DNA of 64,000 nt from Phycisphaeraceae bacterium (GTDB lineage: Bacteria; Planctomycetota; Phycisphaerae; Phycisphaerales; SM1A02). Below, one piece after another: positions 27,001-36,015 of this stretch. The number at the start of each line of letters is the position of its first letter. Positions within the stretch are counted from its first letter, which is position 1. The notes beneath the pieces were generated by a model. That model worked only from the letters and a program-made list of their open reading frames with translations. It had not been told where the DNA came from and searched no databases. The stretch is from the NCBI GenBank assembly GCA_015709595.1, contig CP054178.1, positions 2,051,205-2,115,204 of the forward strand, in the 5' to 3' direction. A program made the translations under genes and the position numbers.

Positions 27001-28277
27001 TGGCGGCGGACGTGCCGATGTCGCTGACCATCCGTGAGTTCTCACTGCCCGCCCAGGCGCTGTCGCTGCTCCGTCCGCAACTGCCCTCGACCCGCGCCAA
27101 GATCGACATTCAGCTCAATGCGACGCGCCCCGTGTCGATCACCCGGCGCGACCTGGCCGCCGGCGCGTCGGACACCATCACGCTCAACCGCTTCGACGTC
27201 AAGGTGCTGTGCGACGATCTGGCCATCGGTCCGAAGGTGCAGCTGCTGGGGGTGCTGCGCGGCACGGGCGACGAATCGACGATCCCCGAATCGGAGCGAT
27301 CCACGCTCAACGCTACGCTCACGCTGCGGCGGCTGGTGGACGAGGAGCGGCGGCTGGTCTTCGAGAAGGGCGCGCTTGACGCCGACATTCGCGTCAACAG
27401 GTTCCCCACATGGCTTGTCGATGCGTACTCGGGGCGCAACTCGCTGCTGGTGGACGCCCTGGGGCCGACGGTCAGCGCCGATATCCGCACGCGTGGCCTG
27501 TCGGCGACCACGGGCCGCATCAACGCTTCGCTCGACGCGGCCAACGGCTCCACGGCGCGCACCGCGCTGGCGGTGGGGGAGAAGCGGTACATCCTGCAGC
27601 GGGACCAGCCCACCACCGCCTCCCTGGAGTGGACGGAGTCGCTCCGCAAGCGGGTGCTGTACCAGATTCACACCATCTTCGCCGACATCCGGACGGTGGA
27701 GAAGCCCATCCAGGTCACGATCACGCAGGCGAGCGTCCCCTCGGACAACGACCTGTCGAAACTCAACGCCGACATCACGATCTCGGTGGGCGCGGTGGAG
27801 TTCGAGAGCGGCTCGCAGTTCCTCAAGATTCTGCAGTACGTGAACACGCAGCGGCGCGACACGATCCCCGGCCACGTGGGCGACCTGGTCGTCCAGATCC
27901 GCAACGGCGTGCTGGCTTACGAGAACTTCGTCATTTCCATCGGCGGCGACCGGGGCGACCGGCAGCGGCTGGTCTTCGCCGGCAACGTGGACCTTGGCCG
28001 GAAGGTCGTCAACGCCATCGTGGCGGCGTACCCGGTGGCGGACATCCGCAACTCGATCGAAGGCCTGCGCTTCGTGCCCGACGGCGTGAGCGTGGGCGTC
28101 AAGTTCTCCGGCCCGTTGTACGACGCCAGGGGCGAGCCGCTGCCGCTCAAGACCGAACCCATCATCGACGTGAAGATGGAGGACATCATCAAGCAGCAGG
28201 TGAAGGACAAGTTGCCGAAGCTGCCGGACGTGCCGGGTCGCCTGGGTGACCTCTTCAGACGCGACGGGGGCGGATGA
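24054..28277 (+). CDS. Large AsmA-like membrane-anchored protein
   Basis: 1407 residues. One N-terminal membrane helix (about 15-40, VITWCAAGLAALVVFVVLLP) is followed by a long, beta-rich periplasmic body. The N-terminal RIDGRAEIKGLSLGWFSGQ segment has the AsmA/TamB look. The C-terminus contains VVNAIVAAYPVADIRNSIEG and VKFSGPLYDARG, like the terminal domain of AsmA-type proteins. The family is linked to lipid or protein transport between inner and outer membranes. The ATG at 24054 follows a perfect AGGAGG. It is a single-gene unit ending at a strong hairpin. The exact family assignment is by pattern, not alignment. Confidence 0.7.
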   Translation: MSQPPRGKSRFKRVITWCAAGLAALVVFVVLLPTLISWGLFQGFITDAIQSRIDGRAEIKGLSLGWFSGQRVEGLSIVSADRDTTIDANVSLDKGLLGLMFAGGDYGAIRLSGEMSAMRYEDGTTSFERLLKSADPGKPAPPEASSSGPPHLRARLLVEGLTIKVRDRTIDQNLALNDLRADVDLDLAQAITFDLRSGTRVGATEGRLEARGKVVDPFTPEGAFNVDGLIVTVDATIQSFPVAMLEALTGLGSRLSTVAGDVLERATVNVDGDLERAAVVFSVAAPRLNVDGKANLQDGRLIVRQGSPVTMRLMPRDDTLGAWLPADLARTMGLHSRPSLAPGAGGEPTSIEVRIDAASINVPRSGGGLNLTRGSVDASIITRSARVDLPGHPDVQVIDLSGLTLRVSASDLSRQVDVSIDLSATVNQFQPTTVTASLAAIEMLSPAGAFAFDPARLAGTFKATRLPAVMAQRFLSGTPVVIERDLGPTLDVEAAFAQGETRAISLSAAAANLVARVEADVDSKGGLNGRTLVVETDLRPELVAGFAGERGLRLPRRLRASFDQFTLPAMGGAAAFDPYVIAARGEVTLTGQPIIVNPALPPVDVTSLRLGLSTPGARQRVGLTGSIVAEGATINLDQSISGLINASGAVDALNCTPVGTLSVANITPGLISRFAPDLPPVVAAHLNGALGLTVETRPAGRDLLAVVRVESPGLGANLTTRRTETEVLLESGTVRTALRPEVVSMVLNPAEDEEAGGAGGAPPNPMQVSSESIVATFKPARLFTRAGGSYAADVGGFEADLRVSDIRVANAPGLPETEVLLLRRITAAVTGVLGERMSIGVKGDALVRADARQRKVADVAYDLRVARDAGGVFRPAATLNFTEFDVVMLEPLLGYPSGDLRRWLGDAGALRLEATVLDNGGYRAILAPAFPHFTGTFTASADADTVRVTSDRTAITLTAAAAASLLNPSHAEGAPAPTVQHSVAADVPMSLTIREFSLPAQALSLLRPQLPSTRAKIDIQLNATRPVSITRRDLAAGASDTITLNRFDVKVLCDDLAIGPKVQLLGVLRGTGDESTIPESERSTLNATLTLRRLVDEERRLVFEKGALDADIRVNRFPTWLVDAYSGRNSLLVDALGPTVSADIRTRGLSATTGRINASLDAANGSTARTALAVGEKRYILQRDQPTTASLEWTESLRKRVLYQIHTIFADIRTVEKPIQVTITQASVPSDNDLSKLNADITISVGAVEFESGSQFLKILQYVNTQRRDTIPGHVGDLVVQIRNGVLAYENFVISIGGDRGDRQRLVFAGNVDLGRKVVNAIVAAYPVADIRNSIEGLRFVPDGVSVGVKFSGPLYDARGEPLPLKTEPIIDVKMEDIIKQQVKDKLPKLPDVPGRLGDLFRRDGGG

Positions 28278-28303
28278 GCGCAAGGCGATCAGCGCCAGGA
28301 GCG

Positions 28304-28326
28304 ACGCCGCCGTTCGTCGTCGGCGT
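28304..28326. terminator. Hairpin between convergent genes, terminator candidate
   Basis: ACGCCGCCG and CGTCGGCGT pair over 9 bp with one mismatch around a 5-base loop, 27 bp after the AsmA-like stop and 48 bp before the kinase stop. No T-run follows. Confidence 0.45.
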
Positions 28327-28373
28327 GAGGTGATCGTGTACGTTCCCGACCAGTGATGTGCCTCCCACGTCGG

Positions 28374-30107
28374 TTATCCGGTCGACCAGCGTGAATCGTC
28401 CAGCCCGCCTGAACCGTGTCCCCGCGGGGCGCGGGTGTCGGATGAGTCAGCCCGCTGGCGATCGGAAGGCAGCCAGAGGATGAAAAGCGCGCCTCCCTTC
28501 GCCGCGCCGTCACCCTCGGCGGGCGGCGCGAGCGTGATATCGCCCCCGTGCTCGCGCGCCAGTTTGCGGGCCACGGCCAGGCCCAGCCCCGTGCCGCGCT
28601 GGCCCTTGGTGGACTGGAACGGTTCGAAGATGAGATCCCGCATCGGCTCGGGCACGCCCGGGCCGTTGTCGCCCACGTGAATCTCGGCCCGGTGCTGGGC
28701 GGCGTCGAACCGCGTGCGCAGCGTGATCACGCCCTTGCGGTCGGACACGGCTTCCATGGCGTTGGTCAGCAGGTTCATCAGCGCCTGGTGGATCATGCCG
28801 GGGTCGGCGGGGATGGGCGGCATCGACTCGTCCAGATCCTGGATGATGGCGATGCTTCGCTTGCGGCACGCTTCCTGCACCAGCTCCACCGCCTCGGCGA
28901 CGATGGCGTGCAGGTTCTCCAGCTCGATCTCCGGCTCGCGGTGCTTGGAGAAGGCGAGCATGTTCATGGTGAGCGAGTAGATTCGGTCGAGGTTGCGGGC
29001 CACGATGGGCCAGGCGTCGCGGGCCATCTTCAGGTCGCCCTTGTTCAGGGCCAGTTCCACCGCGTCGGCCCCGCCGCGCAGCCCCTGCAGGATGTTCTTG
29101 GTCGAGTGGCTCAATGAAGCGACGGTCTCGCCGATCGCCGCCAGTCGCTCGGTGCCCACGCGGGCGCGGATGAGTTCCGCGGTCTGCAGCGCCAGGCCGG
29201 TGTGCATGCCGATGGCGGCCATGAGCCGCAACTGCTCCTCGCTGAAGGAGAAGTTGGCGACGCTGGAGTCGATGTGGATAACGCCGAAGATTCGGTCGCC
29301 GGTGCGGATGGGCACGCAGATGGCGCTGCGGATGCCGTAGCGCATCACCGAGTCCCCCGAGCGGAATCGCTGGTCGTTCATGGCGTTGGTGGCCAGAATC
29401 CCTTCGCCCTTGCGAAGCGTGTGCTGCACGATGGTGCGGCTGACGGGAATGTGGCCCTCGTCCAGCGTGCGCGGCCGCTCACGGTAGCGGATCACCACCG
29501 GGTCGGGCCTCGCCGCCGGGTCGCTCTGCAGCAGGATGAAGCCGCGGTCGGGCGTGAACTCGCGGAAGATCAGGTCCATCACCTGGTTGAGCAGTTCATC
29601 GCGATCGACGGTGCGGCTGATGATCGCGGTCACGTCGTAGATGATGCGCAGGTGGCGGATGGCGCTGCCTCGGGCCTCGGCGAGCGCCTGCTCGGCGGAT
29701 TGGTCCGGCGCCGCCAATCCGTCCAGCCCCGCGTCGCCGGGCACGGTGCGCTCCACGGTGGCGTCCATGTCCTCCGGTCCGACCACGCGGATGGGGCTGG
29801 AGGGGCGCGTCTCGCCCGGTTCGAGCCCGAAGAGGAAGAGCGTCGAGCCGCAGCGGATCTGGTCGCCGGGCGCGAGCTTCACCCGCGTGGTGATGCGCTC
29901 GCCGTTCACCCAGGTGCCGTTGGCGCTGTCGATGTCGCGCACGTACCAGTCGCGTCCGTCCGGCGTGAGCTCGGCGTGACGTCGGCTGACGCTCCGATCG
30001 GTGATGGGCAGCGCCTCGGTGGAGCGCCCGATCAACTGCGGCTCGTTGTCCGGCAGCGTGAAGCGCTTGCCTCGATCGGGGCCTTGGAGGACGTGGAGGG
30101 AGAGCAT
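28374..30107 (-). CDS. FHA-GAF sensor histidine kinase
   Basis: 577 residues, with no membrane segment. An FHA phosphothreonine-binding domain occupies about 1-95 ([25 protein letters not shown]). A GAF domain follows at about 145-310 ([26 protein letters not shown]). The kinase core starts with an H-box [14 protein letters not shown] and continues with N-box [12 protein letters not shown]1 DNGPGVP and G2 [10 protein letters not shown]. It should be a cytoplasmic kinase recruited through phosphothreonine proteins. No response regulator is adjacent. The ATG at 30107 begins the FHA domain; the frame open upstream runs antisense to holA and is discarded. Confidence 0.92.
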   Translation of the reverse strand: MLSLHVLQGPDRGKRFTLPDNEPQLIGRSTEALPITDRSVSRRHAELTPDGRDWYVRDIDSANGTWVNGERITTRVKLAPGDQIRCGSTLFLFGLEPGETRPSSPIRVVGPEDMDATVERTVPGDAGLDGLAAPDQSAEQALAEARGSAIRHLRIIYDVTAIISRTVDRDELLNQVMDLIFREFTPDRGFILLQSDPAARPDPVVIRYRERPRTLDEGHIPVSRTIVQHTLRKGEGILATNAMNDQRFRSGDSVMRYGIRSAICVPIRTGDRIFGVIHIDSSVANFSFSEEQLRLMAAIGMHTGLALQTAELIRARVGTERLAAIGETVASLSHSTKNILQGLRGGADAVELALNKGDLKMARDAWPIVARNLDRIYSLTMNMLAFSKHREPEIELENLHAIVAEAVELVQEACRKRSIAIIQDLDESMPPIPADPGMIHQALMNLLTNAMEAVSDRKGVITLRTRFDAAQHRAEIHVGDNGPGVPEPMRDLIFEPFQSTKGQRGTGLGLAVARKLAREHGGDITLAPPAEGDGAAKGGALFILWLPSDRQRADSSDTRAPRGHGSGGLDDSRWSTG

Positions 30108-30176
30108 CGACGGGATTCTAAGCGTGGCGCATTCCAGCCGACTGGCGGCCGCGCCCCTGCCGGGTACCATCCGCGC

Positions 30177-31202
30177 ATGGCCAAACGGTCCGCCGCCAAG
30201 TCGGGCTCGCTCACCGGCGACATGCGTCTCGTGGTGCTCTCCGGCAAGGAGCACTTTCTGCTCACCGAGCGCACCCGCCAGCTCACCGCCGCGCTGGAGG
30301 AGAAGCATGGCGACGTGGGCGTCTTCCGCTTCGACGGCGCCGCGGCGACCCTTGCCGACGTGCTCGATGAACTGCGAAGTTACGGGCTGATGCAGGGGTA
30401 CAAGCTGGTCATCGTGGATGACGCCGACGAGTTCATGAAGAAGGGGGACGGCGAGTACCGCAGGGCGATGGAGCGATACGCCGCCGCCCCCGTGGACCAC
30501 GCCACGCTGCTGCTGCGGGCGGACGTGTGGTACGCGGGCAACTTTGACAAGTCGTGCGACGCGGTCATCAAGTGCGAGGAGCTCAAGCCCGACGCCGCCG
30601 CCCAGTGGTGCGTGGAGCGGGCGAACGGCGAATACGGCATCACCATGCGGCTCGAGGCCGCCGTCCTGCTCGTGGACCGGCTCGGGTGCGGCCTGGTGCG
30701 GCTGGACACCGAGATCGCCAAGCTGGGTTCGATGGTCGAGCCGGGAGCCGTCATCACCCGCGATCTGGTCGCCCAGATGGTGGGCAAGAGCCGGGAGGAG
30801 CAGGGGTGGGAGATTCAGTCCGCCGTGCTTTCGGGTGACCCGGGCCACGCCCTGGCCAAGACCCGCGAGCTGCTGGAGGTTTCCCGCGCGCCCGTGGAGC
30901 TGCTGATGTGGTCGCTCATGGACCTCTGCCGCAAGCTGCATGGAACATCCCGCCTGCTGGCGGAGCGCACTCCGCCGTTCGAAGTCAAGAAGCGGATGAA
31001 ACTCTGGGGGCCGGGCGGCGACGCCTTTCTTGATGCCGCCCGCGCGGGCACGCCCCACCGATTCGCGCAACTTCTGCGTCAGGTGGTCGAACGCGATGTG
31101 AAGGTCAAGACCGGCCAGTTGACAGGCGAGCGGAATGTTGAAGCATTGGCGACCCTTCTGGCCGATCGACTGTCAGGCGCTTCGGCCGTCGCGTCGCGAT
31201 GA
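30177..31202 (+). CDS. holA: DNA polymerase III delta subunit HolA
   Basis: 341 residues, the clamp-loader subunit that opens the beta clamp. The N-terminal LVVLSGKEHFLLTERTRQL and the YKLVIVDDADEFMKKG strand match HolA, and the C-terminal helical collar contains PVELLMWSLMDLCRKL. Several Walker A residues are absent, as is normal for delta. The ATG at 30177 is divergent from the kinase gene with a 69-bp spacer. The lipoprotein gene follows after 60 bp. Confidence 0.85.
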   Translation: MAKRSAAKSGSLTGDMRLVVLSGKEHFLLTERTRQLTAALEEKHGDVGVFRFDGAAATLADVLDELRSYGLMQGYKLVIVDDADEFMKKGDGEYRRAMERYAAAPVDHATLLLRADVWYAGNFDKSCDAVIKCEELKPDAAAQWCVERANGEYGITMRLEAAVLLVDRLGCGLVRLDTEIAKLGSMVEPGAVITRDLVAQMVGKSREEQGWEIQSAVLSGDPGHALAKTRELLEVSRAPVELLMWSLMDLCRKLHGTSRLLAERTPPFEVKKRMKLWGPGGDAFLDAARAGTPHRFAQLLRQVVERDVKVKTGQLTGERNVEALATLLADRLSGASAVASR

Positions 31203-31262
31203 TGTCGCGTGCGCGGCGGTTCCCGATCCGGAGGATCGGTCCCAGGTGCAGGAGGCACAGCC

Positions 31263-32570
31263 GTGATCCGCTCGCTGTTCAATCGTCACTCGGGCCGCCT
31301 GTTCGGGGCGGCCATGGTCGCGCTCATCGCCGGATGCGGAGGCGACAAGCAGTCATCCAGCCGCCCGATGGGCGAGGCCAGACCGCTTGACCTCGAGGCC
31401 GCGGCGGCGGGCGGCTCGCGCACGGCCGCCGGGCCGGCCAATGCGGACCAGTCCGGGCCGCTCACCCCCGAACAGATCGCCACCCAGTTCGAACGCGATC
31501 AGCAGGCGTTCCTCGCCATGCGGCGCCAGCGCGAAGGGCAGGTGGATGGCGCCGCGGGCACGACGACCGGCGCGCTTCCCGCCGCGCCGCAGACTCCACC
31601 CGTGTCCTCCGGCTCCAGCCGCGTGGTCTTCAACGACCAGGCGGGCGGCTCGTCCGGCCAGTCCAGCACGGGTTCAGCCGTCGCGTCGCCGTCGGGCATG
31701 GCTTCGCCGACCGGCGCTTCGCCTGGCGCGTCAGGCGGCCCTGCGTGGAACCCCAACAACCCCTTCGGACGCCCCTCGGGGTCGGGTGACACGGTCGCCG
31801 CCGGCGCCGTGGAGGAGATGAACGCCGGGGGCGGCAGCGTGGAGGAGCGTCTGCGCACCGCGATGGTGTCGCTGCGCCGGGAGTTGTCGCAGCACGCCTC
31901 GTACGATGAATCGCCCCTGCGGCACTATCTCGTGATGGCGGCGCTCTCGCTGGTGGACCCGGAGCGGGAGATCAATCCGGAAGCGCTCTACGACCTCGAC
32001 GGGCAGGAGCGCGACCTGCTGCGCGCCTATCAGGCGTTCTTCCGGAAGCTGGGCACGGAACTGAAGGGCAGCCGCAGCGACGCCGCGCTGGTCGCGCTGC
32101 TCGATGAACTCAAGATGGCGATCACGGACCAGGGACCGCTGAAGATCGCCCGAGCCGAACTCTGCACCAGCGTGGAGGGCTTCGGACGCTTCGAGACGTT
32201 CGACAAGTACGCCTTCCTGGCGGGCACGGCCCAGCCGGTGGTCATCTACACCGAGATTGAGGAGTTCACCAGCGTCCAGAACCAGAAGGGCGAGTGGGTC
32301 ACCGACCTGTGGCAGGAACTGGTCATCTACAACACCCACGACAACCTGCCCATCTGGCACCAGGAGTGGCGGGCCGCGCCGGACGTGTCATCGAGAAAGC
32401 GGACGGACTTCTTCATCTCCTATGTCATCACGCTGCCCGAGCGGCTCACCGTGGGGCAGTACACGCTGAAGGTGCGCGTGCGGGACGAGAAGTCGGGGCT
32501 GATCGCCGAGTCGGGCATCCCGTTCTCCATCGTGGCGGATCCGAAACTGGCGGCGAAGGTGCCGCGGTAG
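31263..32570 (+). CDS. Lipoprotein of unknown function with low-complexity linker
   Basis: 435 residues. A signal ending in ALIAGC is followed by a Gly/Ser/Ala/Pro-rich linker (about 25-195), then a folded domain with a helical part (VEERLRTAMVSLRREL, then LRHYLVMAALSLVD) and a beta-rich end (AQPVVIYTEIEEFTS, YTLKVRVRDEKSG). The GTG at 31263 is chosen because a perfect AGGAGG precedes it by 7 bp. The fold suggests a scaffold or envelope protein. I do not recognise a named family. Confidence 0.8.
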   Translation: MIRSLFNRHSGRLFGAAMVALIAGCGGDKQSSSRPMGEARPLDLEAAAAGGSRTAAGPANADQSGPLTPEQIATQFERDQQAFLAMRRQREGQVDGAAGTTTGALPAAPQTPPVSSGSSRVVFNDQAGGSSGQSSTGSAVASPSGMASPTGASPGASGGPAWNPNNPFGRPSGSGDTVAAGAVEEMNAGGGSVEERLRTAMVSLRRELSQHASYDESPLRHYLVMAALSLVDPEREINPEALYDLDGQERDLLRAYQAFFRKLGTELKGSRSDAALVALLDELKMAITDQGPLKIARAELCTSVEGFGRFETFDKYAFLAGTAQPVVIYTEIEEFTSVQNQKGEWVTDLWQELVIYNTHDNLPIWHQEWRAAPDVSSRKRTDFFISYVITLPERLTVGQYTLKVRVRDEKSGLIAESGIPFSIVADPKLAAKVPR

Positions 32571-32574
32571 TTGA

Positions 32575-33276
32575 TCAGGGACTCTCCTCCACCCCCCGAT
32601 CCTTCAGATACGCCAGCAGCGTCGATCGCTCCGGGTGGCCATCAATCCAGGCGCGGATGCGGCGGATCTCGTGGTACACTTCGGTCCCGAGTTTCCGCTC
32701 GTAGATCGCCTCCAGCGCCTGCTGTGCTTCCTCCTGCCGAAGTCGCAGCTGCCACGGCTCGGAGAAGACCCGGTGCAGGTCGCGGTGGAGACCCTGCCTC
32801 CGCAGCACTTCCCACTCGTCCCGGTCCAGCCACACCCCGTTGCAGTGGTTGCAGCGATCGACCTGAAAGTCGATGTCGTGGGCCACGCGGTAGCGGATCA
32901 TCAGGTGCCCGCACTCGGGGCAGAGTTTCGCCTTGCGCGACCCCGCCACGGTGACGCCAGAGGAGGGTTTTCGCGTCACCGCAGATTCGCCCGACAAGCG
33001 AGCGGCGGTGTTCGCCGTCGGAATCCGCCCGGACGTGGGGGAAGGCGACGGCGCGGACTCCTCCTCGGCCGTCTCGACCGCCTGCGGGCGGTCATCCGGA
33101 TCGGACGGGGGGGTCGGCGGCCGTGCCGAGCCGGGTTCGTCGAACGTCGCCACCCAGTCCAGGTAGGCCGCGCTCGCCACCCAGTGACCGCCGCATCCGG
33201 CGCAGGCATGGGCGGGCGGACCGGCGTCCAGGCGAACCGGCTGCAGGGGGGCGGACTTGCATGATGGGCACTGCAT
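32575..33276 (-). CDS. Double zinc-ribbon (TFIIB-type) protein
   Basis: 233 residues with two zinc ribbons joined by a Pro/Ser-rich linker. The first is CPSCKSAPL with CAGCGGHW (2-30), and the second is CPECGHLM with CNHCNGVWLDRDE (about 118-150). The second has the typical zf-TFIIB G-x-W-L-D/E end. A helical tail follows with repeated Arg and Glu. The ATG at 33276 starts right at the first ribbon and has a GGAG box. The protein is cytoplasmic and its target is unknown. It converges on the lipoprotein gene with a 4-bp gap. Confidence 0.8.
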   Translation of the reverse strand: MQCPSCKSAPLQPVRLDAGPPAHACAGCGGHWVASAAYLDWVATFDEPGSARPPTPPSDPDDRPQAVETAEEESAPSPSPTSGRIPTANTAARLSGESAVTRKPSSGVTVAGSRKAKLCPECGHLMIRYRVAHDIDFQVDRCNHCNGVWLDRDEWEVLRRQGLHRDLHRVFSEPWQLRLRQEEAQQALEAIYERKLGTEVYHEIRRIRAWIDGHPERSTLLAYLKDRGVEESP

Positions 33277-33395
33277 GGACTTCTCCGACACGGCGGATAC
33301 GGGCGTGAACAGCCGGATCACGTCATCATCCACCGGCGACCCGAGGCGAGGGCGGCGCGTGTCATCCGACCACCTTCAGGATACCATCCGCCACC

Positions 33396-34355
33396 ATGCC
33401 GCTGACGCTCAGGCGATCGGGCCACCTGCTGGGACTGGACGGCGTCTCCCGCGACGAGATTGTCGCCCTGCTGGATGACGCGGTGCGGCTGTCCACGGTC
33501 GCGTCGGGCCGGCAACCGCCGCTGGACGTGCTGCGCCACCGCACCGTCGCCAACATCTTCTTCGAGAACTCCACGCGCACGCGATGCAGTTTCGCCCTTG
33601 CGGCGCGGCGGCTTGGGGCCGATGTGCTGGACATCATGGGGGAGACCACCAGCCAGAGCAAGGGCGAGACGCTGCTCGATACCTGCCGCAACCTGGAGGC
33701 GATGGGCGTGGACGCCTTCGTCATTCGCACCTCGGCTTCCGGCGCGCCGCACCAGGTGGCGGCGCGGCTTTCCAAGCCCGTCATCAACGCCGGCGACGGG
33801 CGGCACGAGCACCCCACGCAGGGCCTGCTGGATGTGATGACCCTGCGCGAGCGCCTGGGCGATCTGGCGGGCCGCACCATCACCATCGTGGGCGACATCG
33901 CCAACAGCCGCGTCGCCCGATCGGCTCTGTTCGGTCTGACCACGATGGGCGCGCACGTGGTGCTGGTGGGTCCGCCTCCGCTGGCCCCGGCCTCGATGGA
34001 GCGGCTGCCGGTGCAGGATGGCAGCATCAAGGTGCTCCGCGACCTGGACGCCGTACTGCCCGCGTCCGACGCGGTGATGATGCTGCGCGTGCAGTTCGAG
34101 CGTGCGGCGGGCGAGGCCATTGCTTCCGTGGACGAGTACCGCCGTCGCTACGGATTGTCGCCCGACCGCGTGCGCACGCTGCCGCCCCATGCGGTGATCC
34201 TGCACCCCGGTCCCATCAATCGCGGGCTGGAGCTGGAGAGCGAAGTGGCGGATGACCCGGCGCGCAGCGTGATCCTGCAACAGGTGGCCAACGGCGTGGC
34301 GGTGCGGATGGCGGTGCTGAAGTCTCTGCTGGCGGACGACCCTGCTGGCCGATAG
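33396..34355 (+). CDS. pyrB: Aspartate carbamoyltransferase catalytic subunit
   Basis: 319 residues. Forms carbamoyl-aspartate in pyrimidine synthesis. The carbamoyl-phosphate motif is FFENSTRTRCSF, and the downstream HEHPTQGLLDVMTL and aspartate-binding HPGPINRGLE are intact. The motif is S-T-R-T-R, with Cys-Ser-Phe after it. The N-terminus is about 10 residues longer than in many enzymes but matches bacterial PyrB in overall length. No pyrC or pyrI is next to it. Confidence 0.95.
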   Translation: MPLTLRRSGHLLGLDGVSRDEIVALLDDAVRLSTVASGRQPPLDVLRHRTVANIFFENSTRTRCSFALAARRLGADVLDIMGETTSQSKGETLLDTCRNLEAMGVDAFVIRTSASGAPHQVAARLSKPVINAGDGRHEHPTQGLLDVMTLRERLGDLAGRTITIVGDIANSRVARSALFGLTTMGAHVVLVGPPPLAPASMERLPVQDGSIKVLRDLDAVLPASDAVMMLRVQFERAAGEAIASVDEYRRRYGLSPDRVRTLPPHAVILHPGPINRGLELESEVADDPARSVILQQVANGVAVRMAVLKSLLADDPAGR

Positions 34356-34416
34356 CCCTCACCCTCGCCCATTCCCAGGTGTGGAGTGTGTGTGCGGCGC
34401 TGCAAGCGGTTGATGA

Positions 34417-35277
34417 TCACGCCGCCGCGCATCGCATGGTGATCATGGCGATCTCCGGCGGGCAGTTCACCCGCAGCGGAAACCACGCGCCGACCCCGGT
34501 GGTGACGTACAGGTGGCTGCCGTTCTCCTCGAACAGGCCGGCGCGGCGTTTCTGCGTGAAGGCCAGGTTGGCGTTGGGACGGTTCTTGATGGCGATCTGA
34601 CCGCCGTGCGTGTGACCGGAGAGGGTCAGCGGGATGCCCATTTTCGACGCCTGCTGGAAGGCGCGGGGATTGTGGGCCAGCAGCAGGTCGCGTCCCGCAC
34701 CCAGACGCTCGACGTGCGCGGCACAGGCCTTCTGCGAGCGGGCCCAGTCAATGCCGCCCACCGACAGCCGCGCGCCGCGGCGGCTCAATTCAATCGAGCG
34801 GTTGCGCAGCACGGTCATGCCGGCCTTCTCGGCCATGCGCACCACGACCCGCTCATCATCCAGTTCATCGTGATTGCCGAGCACCAGCAGGGAGCCCATC
34901 GGCGCGCCGGTCTCGGCGAGGGCCTTGAGCAGCGGCTCCGCGCCGGCGGCGTGAAGATCCACCACGTCGCCCGTGCAGGCCACCAGGTCGGGCGACTGAT
35001 CCGCCAGCAGCGAGACTATTTCGATGCCTCGCTCCAGGGGCAGCAGGTCGCCGAGGTGGAAATCGCTCACGTGAGCAATGCGCAGTCCGTCCAGCGCCGC
35101 AGGCCAGCGCGGATTGACGATCTCAATCTCGCGGATCGCCACCGGGCGGGCGATGTGCCGCCTGGTCAGCCGACCACCGGTCAGCCGGTGCGGGCCGCTC
35201 GTGAACAGAAAGTGCCGCAGACGCGCGCGGTGATACTTGGCGCTCTTCTTCCCCGGTTGCTGCGGTCGGGTGCTCAT
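34417..35277 (-). CDS. Metallophosphoesterase (YkuE/calcineurin-like)
   Basis: 286 residues. The five metal motifs of the calcineurin-like fold are present: HVSDFHLGD, ACTGDVVDLH, VLGNHDELDD, LLLAHNP and LSGHTHGGQ. The family includes UDP-2,3-diacylglucosamine hydrolase-like and phospholipid phosphodiesterase-like enzymes. The basic N-terminus without a membrane helix suggests a cytoplasmic or peripheral protein. The ATG at 35277 has only a weak ribosome site. It is divergent from the arfB-like gene with an 81-bp spacer. Confidence 0.88.
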   Translation of the reverse strand: MSTRPQQPGKKSAKYHRARLRHFLFTSGPHRLTGGRLTRRHIARPVAIREIEIVNPRWPAALDGLRIAHVSDFHLGDLLPLERGIEIVSLLADQSPDLVACTGDVVDLHAAGAEPLLKALAETGAPMGSLLVLGNHDELDDERVVVRMAEKAGMTVLRNRSIELSRRGARLSVGGIDWARSQKACAAHVERLGAGRDLLLAHNPRAFQQASKMGIPLTLSGHTHGGQIAIKNRPNANLAFTQKRRAGLFEENGSHLYVTTGVGAWFPLRVNCPPEIAMITMRCAAA

Positions 35278-35358
35278 GCAGGTTCCATCGGCATGACAGA
35301 ATCGAATCAACAGGTCTACGCTCTTCGGACCAGCCCTGTTCGACCCGCGAGGAACGGT

Positions 35359-35826
35359 ATGACCGACGACCACGACGCACAACCGGTGGGGGATGGCGGC
35401 CACCTTGCCCTGGCGCCGGGTGTCACCGTGCCCCGCAAGGCCTTGCGGTTCGCGTATTCCCGCTCCTCAGGCCCGGGTGGACAGAACGTCAACAAGGTCA
35501 ACACCAAGGCGGAAGTTCGCGTGTCCCTGCGGGACATGCAGGGGTTGGACGCGGCGGGGTTGGAACGGCTCCGCGCCGTGGCGGGCAGCCGCGTCACCCG
35601 CGACGATGAACTGGTCCTGACCTGCGATGAGTCGCGCTCGCAACGGATGAATCGGGAGATCGTGCTGGAGCGGCTGCGCCTGCTGGTGGTGCAGGCCGCA
35701 CGCCCGCCGCGCATGCGCAAGAAACGCAGGCCATCGCGGGCCGTGAAGCAGCGCCGACTGGAGAGCAAGCGACGGCGCGGCGAAACCAAGGCGCGGCGAA
35801 CGTGGCGCGACCGCGCGGATGGGTGA
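35359..35826 (+). CDS. arfB: Peptidyl-tRNA hydrolase ArfB-type ribosome rescue factor
   Basis: 155 residues of the release-factor GGQ family without a codon-recognition domain. The catalytic motif is SSGPGGQNVNKVNTKAEVR. The C-terminal tail is very basic (RKKRRPSRAVKQRRLESKRR), as in ArfB, where it enters the empty mRNA channel of stalled ribosomes. The ATG at 35359 has a GAGGA box. An in-frame ATG 66 bp upstream (35293) is possible but lacks a ribosome site. Confidence 0.9.
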   Translation: MTDDHDAQPVGDGGHLALAPGVTVPRKALRFAYSRSSGPGGQNVNKVNTKAEVRVSLRDMQGLDAAGLERLRAVAGSRVTRDDELVLTCDESRSQRMNREIVLERLRLLVVQAARPPRMRKKRRPSRAVKQRRLESKRRRGETKARRTWRDRADG

Positions 35827-35893
35827 GGGGCATGCGCGGATCACCACGTGTTCACCGGTATGCGTGTGTGTGTGGGGGCGCCAGACTGTCCGT

Positions 35894-35931
35894 GATCGGT
35901 TGTCGGGGGCCGATCCGTCTCGTTCTGACGG
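35894..35931. terminator. Pair of small hairpins after arfB
   Basis: GATCGG (35894-35899) pairs with CCGATC (35910-35915), and CCGTC (35915-35919) pairs with GACGG (35927-35931). They share a base, so only one can form at a time. They lie between the arfB stop and the ftsK stop and may act as terminators; no T-run is present. Confidence 0.25.
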
Positions 35932-36015
35932 GATGAGTCGTGATGGTCCGCGCGGACTCGGTTCCCCCTTCTCGCAGCGCCGACGACGCGGCGCCTGATG
36001 CCTCGTGCTTACTCC

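Noticed and set aside
30108-31070. N-terminal extension of the FHA kinase
   Set aside because: It runs antisense to holA and has no domain; the ATG at 30107 starts exactly at the FHA fold.
35359-35826. Full-length peptide chain release factor (prfB-like)
   Set aside because: Only the GGQ domain and a basic tail are present; the codon-recognition domain is missing, so ArfB-type rescue factor fits better.
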